Notes under the pieces: generated by a model
Databases searched by the model: none
The model's input: the letters and a program-made list of their open reading frames with translations, nothing else
What the model was told of the DNA's origin: nothing
Made by a program: the position numbers and the translations under genes
Assembly: GCF_004337985.1 (NCBI RefSeq)
Contig: NW_021940919.1
Span: forward strand, 1,023,106 to 1,087,105
Direction of reading: 5' to 3'
Length of the DNA: 64,000 nucleotides
Source: Pyricularia pennisetigena
Lineage: Eukaryota; Ascomycota; Sordariomycetes; Magnaporthales; Pyriculariaceae
Part shown: positions 57,289 through 64,000 of the stretch, in pieces
How positions within the stretch are numbered: position 1 is the stretch's first letter
How the letters are laid out: each line of letters begins with the position of its first letter

Positions 57289-59431
57289 GAATTATGCTGT
57301 AGGTAATAGTTGTACCCAATTATCCTGTTTATAATTTATAGAACATTTTAGGTCTTGTTTTAATATTTGGTTGGTTCGTTTTGTTTATCCGTTTATTTGT
57401 AGGTGGAATGCTGTAAACAATTTATAATCGATTCTTAGCTGTTCCATTACAAATTCCCAGAATTTGAATGTAGAAAGTTTATTTTTATTTATAATAATGC
57501 TTTTTGGAAACCCGTAATTATTGACAATTATTTATAAAAATGTGTGAGCCACTTTTTCGGCGTTGCTATTCTTTTTATAAAGTAGGAAATAGGTGTATCT
57601 GGTAAATCTGTTCATTATAGTTAATATATTGTCGTATTTAATTTTAATAAATTGTTTTTCGGAAAGTGGTAATTAAACGATAAAATCCATTATAATGGTT
57701 TGTTAAACCTTATTGGGGGTTAGTAAAAGCTGTAGGAACCCATAAGGCTTATGTTTTGCGGATTTGCTTTTTGCGCAAAATTCGCAATTTTTAATGGTTT
57801 TTTGTACTTTTTATCGTATTTCTTTTAACATTATAATGCTGTTTTAACCGTTTCCATATTTTGGAGATTCCTCGGTATCCGTGGGCTTTATTTTCATAGA
57901 TTTTCCGTATTTCCTTTAATATAATTACCGTATTGGTCGTTATAAAGTTTCGATAACTTGGTAAAAGGTTTCCGTTATCGTTTATTATAAAACCTTTTCG
58001 TATTTTTTCGGGTATTATGTTTTTATAATTTGGTTTTTTGCTAAAAGCCTCGGCTTTACCGTTTTTTATTCCTTTTCGATAAATAATTTCAAAATGGAAT
58101 TTTAATAGGAATTCTTCCTATTTAATTTGTCGTTTATTTAACATTTTGCTAGAAATAAAATAAGTTAGGTTTTTATAATCAGTATAAACTAATTTTTCGT
58201 AATTAATTCCGGATAATTGTGGTTTCCATTCTACGAATGTTTGGAAATAATTATACATTTTCTATCGTGGATTTGGTAATTGAGTTTAGTTTATATATTT
58301 TTGTAAAGAAAAGGCGCAAAAATGCAAACGTCCTTTTTCGTTTCGTTAATTAAATTATCCTCCGATTGCATAATCGAATGCGTCAGTTTCGATTTCGAAA
58401 AACCTTATTAAATCTAATATTTTAAAAAATAGTTTTCATGCTATTGCGTTTTGTAACTGTTCGAAAGCTTATTATATTTATTCCGTCTATTGGAATTTCA
58501 AATCCCTTTTAATTATACTGGCTAGTATGGTGGCAATCGCGCCGTGATTCTGATAAACCTTTTGTAAAAAATTACAAATCCGAGAAATACCCGAACATTT
58601 TTTACGTTGTATGGTTGGTACTATTTTTTTATTGGTAAAATTTTAAATTCTTGCATCCTAATTTCTCCAGGGGCAATAATTTATCCTAGGAAATTAATTT
58701 GCTTATTGTAAAAGATACATTTTTCGGGCTTAATTAAAGGTTTGACGTTTTATAATATTTGTCAAATCATATAAATGTATTTTTTATATTTTTCCAACGT
58801 TTTGGAAAAAATAAGGATTTCGTCCAGGTAAATAACGATAAAAATGTTTTAACTTTCCCTAAAAGCGTGGTTAATAATAATTTAGAAAATTGCGGGGGCG
58901 TTTGTAAAACCGCAGGGTATTACCAGGTATTCGTAATATTTTCGTTTAATGCGAAATACTGTTTTCCATTCCTCGCCTTCCTTTATACGGATTAGATTGT
59001 ATACTTTTTTGAGCTTTAATATTATAAACCATTATATTTAATAAACTATATTTCGAAATTTTCCTATTAATGGGAACGGGGAGCAATTTTGTATTATAAT
59101 ATCGTTTAATTATTTATAACTTACGTATAATCGTAATTTTTCGTTTCTCTTTGGTAGGAAAAAAGCTGGGTATCCTGCTGGTAATATCGATAATTTGATA
59201 TAATCTTTTTTAAAGTTTTTTGCGGAATATTCGTCTAAAACCTCCATTTACATCGGGTTTAAACCGTATATTTGGTGGAATTTTAGCTGGGTTCCTTTTT
59301 TGATATTTTTTATACTCGAACGGGTTATAGTCGGGTAGTCCGGTTTCGAATTCTTGGTAAAATAATCGTATATAAATTTGGTATTTTTCTGTAATTTTGC
59401 CGTTTTTGCTTAATCTTTTTATAATTCATAT
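57289..59431 (-). mobile_element. Ty3/gypsy retrotransposon fragment, RIP-damaged
   Basis: Minus-strand reading gives reverse transcriptase [20 protein letters not shown] then [16 protein letters not shown] (about 58890-59000). Further along is integrase MDFIV, ILTIMNRFTRYTYF and NNYGFPKSII (about 57510-57690). RT-before-integrase order marks Ty3/gypsy. In integrase, Asn stands where Asp is expected (IVDRF to IMNRF; SDRG to INKN), as G-to-A RIP would cause. No LTR of this element is visible; copia LTRs bound it on both sides. Confidence 0.82.
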
Positions 59432-60093
59432 TGTGAACATGGCTAGCGCAGGGCTAATTATATTAGCTACCCTGCATCATTTTATAACGGCTAGCACGGG
59501 GTAATTTTATTAGTCACCCTGCATCGAATAAATAAGTAAATAACAAATAAAACGTATACGCGTTTATACACACAAAGCTTTATATATCACGTCTTTGTTC
59601 ATAGTTTCAACAACAAAACAAATACGTCATAATTAATCTAGCTTAATGGTATAATGCACGTACCATAATCTATATTATATATACGTTGTTAAAGTGCGTG
59701 CGTTCGAATGCCGTTTTAGTCGCAGATTTTCTGTGCATATATAAGCATAATAGGCCGTTAAACTCAATGGGCCGTTAGGCTAAATAGGTTGGCAGGTCAG
59801 TCATATAAATAAGACTAAATTATGTAACGTGACCCCGCATTCCGGATATCCGGAGCGAAAATCTGCACCTACGGATTCGAACACGTAATTTACAATTTAG
59901 TTTTAGATTTATCACCTTTTTAACCTTTATCGATTTAACGATTTAACGAATCGATTATGCAACGATAATATATTATTTTTATTACCCGTTAGCAGACGGT
60001 TATTTGCCATTTTAATGTTCCATCAACCTTTTTTATAATCCATTTTTCCCCGCGTTTGAAATTAAATTTATTTTATCCCGTAACCTTTTTACA
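59432..60093 (+). repeat. LTR 3 (5' LTR of copia copy 2)
   Basis: From TGTGAACATGGCTAGCGC to CGTAACCTTTTTACA. Inverted relative to LTRs 1 and 2 and clearly more diverged (many C/T and G/A differences, a small insertion near 59740-59790). Confidence 0.83.
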
Positions 60094-60474
60094 GGTTATA
60101 ACTCCGGATTAACTTATACCAACGAAACCGATACCAATACCATTAAATCCATCGATTATTTTTCTACCCTATTTTGGATTAACCCGAACTTTATACCATT
60201 CGATAATTTTATTTACAATTTATCCAACGGTATATATACCTAAACCGGAATCACACGCGCCGTCGAAAAAACCCGACCTTATATTGCACCCTCCTATACT
60301 TACCTATATACCTTAACAAACACTCGCCTATATTTTCACCGTTATTCGACCTATTGATACGAAACCTATACCATCCGAAAACTCCTTTCAAAACCTATTT
60401 AACCAAATAACCCTTTCGACCCTAACCCCGACCGTTACCGAAATACAATATAAATAAAAAACCCTTTATTTAAA

Positions 60475-63400
60475 ATGGCTATTTTCGACAAAATCCCAAT
60501 AATAACCCTTAAAAGCACCGAGAATTACGTTATTTGGGCTATTCGTGCTTAAACGGCCTTGGAAGTAAAGGGATTCGCATATACCCTGGAGCAAAAGGAG
60601 GGAATCATTATTAGCCTCGATGTTAATAATCATATGGAACCCATTGGTATCCCCAATGGTATCCAAAATGGTAATAATACCTTTAAACCTTTGGATTATA
60701 AAAAGAAAAATACGCAAATTTTAACCATTATAAAATTACTGTGCGATAATGGACCTTTTTTACATTTAAAAAATGCATTTCTGCGTACGAAACCTGGAAC
60801 AAACTAAAAAATCTATATAATCCCGAAGGTTTTACTTCGGATTACCTTTTATTAAAAGAGTTTTGTTCGGCCGTACCAGAATTATTCGATAATATCGAGG
60901 TTTATTTAAATAAAATAAAAAAGTTATATTTAATTCTGAAATTTAAAGGTTTAATTACCAAAACTTAGGTTGCTATAGCCTGGGTTTTAAACAATTTAAA
61001 CGAAAATTGGACCTTTTTTGCACAAAATATTATCCAAATTTTACGGAATAATTCAGATAAATATACGGTAAATTTATTGTTTACCAATATTTTAAATGAA
61101 TTCCGTGGTAAGGATAATATAACCAAGACAGCAATGGTTATACGTAACCAAAAAATAAATAACCAAAGGGTTAAAAAATCCAATTGGAAAAATAAAAACA
61201 AGCTTTTACGGTGTACATATTGTAAATTAAACGGCTATATTGTTTTTGATTGTGAATTCTTACACCCTGAAAAAGCTCCCAGTGGTTGGAAGCTAATTAA
61301 TAATAATAAGGGAAACCGCTACAAAAAACAGGTCGATTTTGTTAATATTATTAATAAATTTCCATCTTGGAAAGATAATAATAGTCGATCCAAAACCGTA
61401 TCGTTGGAAGAAATTTTAACCCCTGGCGAGGTTGAAGATTTGGTATATTATATACCTATTTATAACTATAAATACCTTTATAACGGATATAAAGCTAATA
61501 AATTAATTTTAGGGAGACGTGGAAATGGATTTGATATAAAGTACTGTTTTACAACGTTTATACTTGATTGAATTTATTTTAACTTTTATCCACATATTAT
61601 ATTATACTTTACTATAAAGTCCTCCAATTTTATTATAGATAGTGCAGCAACAATTTATGTATGTTACAATATACAATATTTAACAGACGTGAAAGATATA
61701 AATACGATTGTTAAATGGGGTAATGCTTCCTACTTAAATATAAATAAAATGGGAATTATAAAAATTAAATTTAACGATATAGGTATAACAAAAACCATAA
61801 ATAACGTGTATTATATACCAGAATTTGGGTTTAATATATTTTTTATTGCACAATTACATAATTATATTATAACCTTTATAAACAATAAAGTAATAGTAAT
61901 ATACAAAAAGCATAAACATAAAATAACAGAAGGTTATAAAAATAATGGGCTATATATTCTACCTACCCAAATTGTGGAAAATAATTATATATTACATGCG
62001 GAAGAAAAGTCGAATAATAACGATATTTCTTCCAATGCAATATATAAACTACACGTTAAATATGGGCATATAGGGTTAACACCCCTATTGCAGTAAATAA
62101 AAATAAATAAAATAAAGATATCCAAAGCGATATATATAATTATAATAAATATACGTGTGAGATTTGCTTAATTGCAAAATCTAATCGGAAAATAAACAGG
62201 ACTTTTGCAAATATTATAAATTATAATATATTAGACAGAATCCATTCCGATTTAGGTGGACTCATAAATCCACCCACGTATAATTATTATAAATATTATA
62301 TAACGTTTCTGGATAAAAAGTTACGTTATTTACGTGTTGCATTGTTAAAAACAAAGGCTAATGCCCTAAAGGCATTTAATATATAAAGGAAGTGAATGGA
62401 TAATAATACCGTAAATATAAATAGTAAAAGAACAATAAAAGAATCTTTTACCCATAATGGAGGCGAATATATAAGTAACCAATTTAAAATTGCGTTACAG
62501 AATAACGGTATTATACACCATTTTACGCCTGCATATACAAAAGAGCCAAATGGGTTAATAGAACGTATAAATTTAACCCTATTTAATAAGGTCAGGGCTA
62601 TATTATTTAATAGCAAAGCACCTAACTATTCATGGGGTGAGGGTTTATTAGCCGCTGTATACTTATATAATAACACCCCACATACGGTTTTAAATAGGCA
62701 GACGCCAGCCGATATATTTCACAATGTAAGTGAAAATAATATAAATAATAATGCAATTTACGTAAATAATTATATACAACCTTGGGGATGTATTATTTAC
62801 TATAACGATAACCATGATAAAAAAGCTCGAACTTCGCAATAAAATTGGTATTTTAGTAGGTTTTATACCTAATATAAAAATATATAAGATATGGGACCCA
62901 TACAAGAGGAACTGTCTCCTGGTCAGAGATATTACCTTTATAACGGATAAATTTTATCCACATATAAACAACGAAAATACCAATATAAATAATAATAATA
63001 TTAACGAGGTCGAATTCTTTTTACCAGATTTCGAGGTAAATCCAGTAAAAAATACAAATATAAATAAAAATAACGTTAATAAAAATAACATTAATAACGT
63101 TAATAACGCGAACAACGTTAATAATACTAATAAAAACAACGTTGTTACCAATAACAATAATCCCCAAACAGCTAACAATTCGTCTATAAAAATAAATATA
63201 AAAAATAAACCCCCAATAAATTCTGCAAAGTATAAAATATATAACGACGCTTTATTTACGATACGTAATATGAATAAATCGTTGAAGTTTAATTTTGACG
63301 AAGATAATTACGTATTAATAACAAACTCGTTAATAAAACCGAATACCTATAAACAAACCATGGAATGCCAAGATTGGGAAAATTGGCTGCAGGTTTGCAA

Positions 63401-64000
63401 AGACGAAAATAACAGTTTAATAAAATCCAATACCTTTACCATAACGGATTTACCTCCAAATAAAATAGCTATAACTGGGCGCTGGGTTTTTAAAAAAAAC
63501 CTTTAAACAATATAAATAATATTCGTTTTATTACGGATATTAATAAACGGTATCGTTATAAAACCAAATGGGTAGTACAGGGATTGCACCAAATTATGGG
63601 TGTTAATTACCTGGATACCTTTTTTACAACTTGTAAAACAGAAACCTGGTATATATTTATAATGCTAGCATTATATAAAAGGTGGTACGTTATTTAATAT
63701 AACGTTAAAAACGCGTTTTTACACGCAAATATCGATACCGAAATATAGATAAAATTACCTACAGGGCTATATATAGATAAAAAATATATAAATAAAGTGG
63801 GTAAATTAAATAAAGCCCTGTATGGTCTAAAACAAGCGCCTAGACTTTGGTATAAATACCTTACTAAAACGCCAATAAAAGTAGGTTTTACTGTTTTCCC
63901 ATACGACGAAGGCGTATATATAAACCAAAATAATAATAGCCAGTTTCTTGGCATTATTATGGTTTGCCACGTCGACGATATTTTAGCATTTAATACGGAT
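60475..64000 (+). pseudogene. copia gag-pol, copy 2 (3' end beyond the window)
   Basis: ATG at 60475 (MAIFDKIPIITLKSTENY), then TAA at codon 26 where CAA is expected. Gag reads on from 60559 in the same phase. The nucleocapsid zinc knuckle at 61212-61253 is CTYCKLNGYIVFDC, with Tyr at the CCHC His position. Protease FIIDSAATIY (about 61630) keeps its Asp. The pre-integrase zinc region (LHVKYGHIGLTPLLQ) ends at a stop at 62094-62096. Integrase core pieces are IHSDLGGLINPP (about 62240) and FTHNGGEYIS (about 62446), the second having His for the catalytic Asp. RT reaches CHVDDILAFN at the edge, with LNKALYGLKQAPRLWY intact. Stops at many CAA/CGA-type codons. Not functional. Confidence 0.86.

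Larger units (their letters stand above)
59432..64000 (+). mobile_element. Ty1/copia-type retrotransposon copy 2, cut by the window edge
   Basis: LTR 3 followed by gag, protease, integrase and the start of reverse transcriptase on the + strand, running off the right edge. Homologous to copy 1 throughout but in opposite orientation and without the pogo and MITE insertions. The 5' ends of the two copies face each other across the gypsy fragment. Confidence 0.88.

Overview
The window comes from a filamentous ascomycete. Genes carry short GT-AG introns with CTAAC/CTAAT-like branch sites. Recognisable fungal families include Mtc5/Sea3, a New1/eEF3-type ABCF ATPase, a fungal GT2 glycosyltransferase, a CFEM/Pth11-like receptor and a HET-domain relic. 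The right quarter is AT-rich repeat DNA with C-to-T/G-to-A damage typical of repeat-induced point mutation (RIP). Sordariomycetes is the best guess, possibly Magnaporthales-like; this is inference only.

Layout. 1-25 kb is a conserved housekeeping segment: the 3' part of MTC5 (TORC1 signalling), a dienelactone-hydrolase-family enzyme, a small basic hypothetical protein, a Nudix ADP-sugar pyrophosphatase divergently paired with a NEW1-type translation ATPase, a membrane-anchored GH16 glucanase-like protein and the surface-growth glycosyltransferase GT2. Large gene-free intervals separate the later genes (12.7-16.0 and 17.6-22.0 kb).

25-47 kb is an accessory segment. It holds a frameshifted HET-type pseudogene, two small secreted proteins, a MYND zinc-finger fragment, a ferric reductase, a CFEM-domain seven-helix receptor, a secreted histidine-rich PHV-repeat protein, a BTB-domain protein, a GC-rich MITE, and a 62-residue secreted precursor with two copies of a Cys-x9-Cys module separated by dibasic Kex2-like sites. 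The reductase, the CFEM receptor and the His-rich protein lie in order on the + strand within about 8 kb and may share a metal or surface-sensing theme (inference).

47-64 kb is a nested transposon graveyard. It contains an inverted-repeat element, a complete but dead Ty1/copia element on the minus strand (48855-57288) holding a pogo/Fot1-like DNA transposon and a GC-rich MITE, a Ty3/gypsy fragment, and a second copia copy on the plus strand that runs off the right edge. The second copy supplies empty-site sequence for both insertions, so target-site duplications can be read directly (TA for the pogo element, 8 bp for the MITE).

Most exciting candidates for follow-up: the putative Kex2-processed twin-peptide precursor at 45786-45974, the PHV-repeat secreted protein at 39280-39726, and the GC-rich MITE with a visible empty site. 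Coordinates of spliced genes give the outer limits; exon joins are in the evidence text and were read by hand from splice signals and phase.
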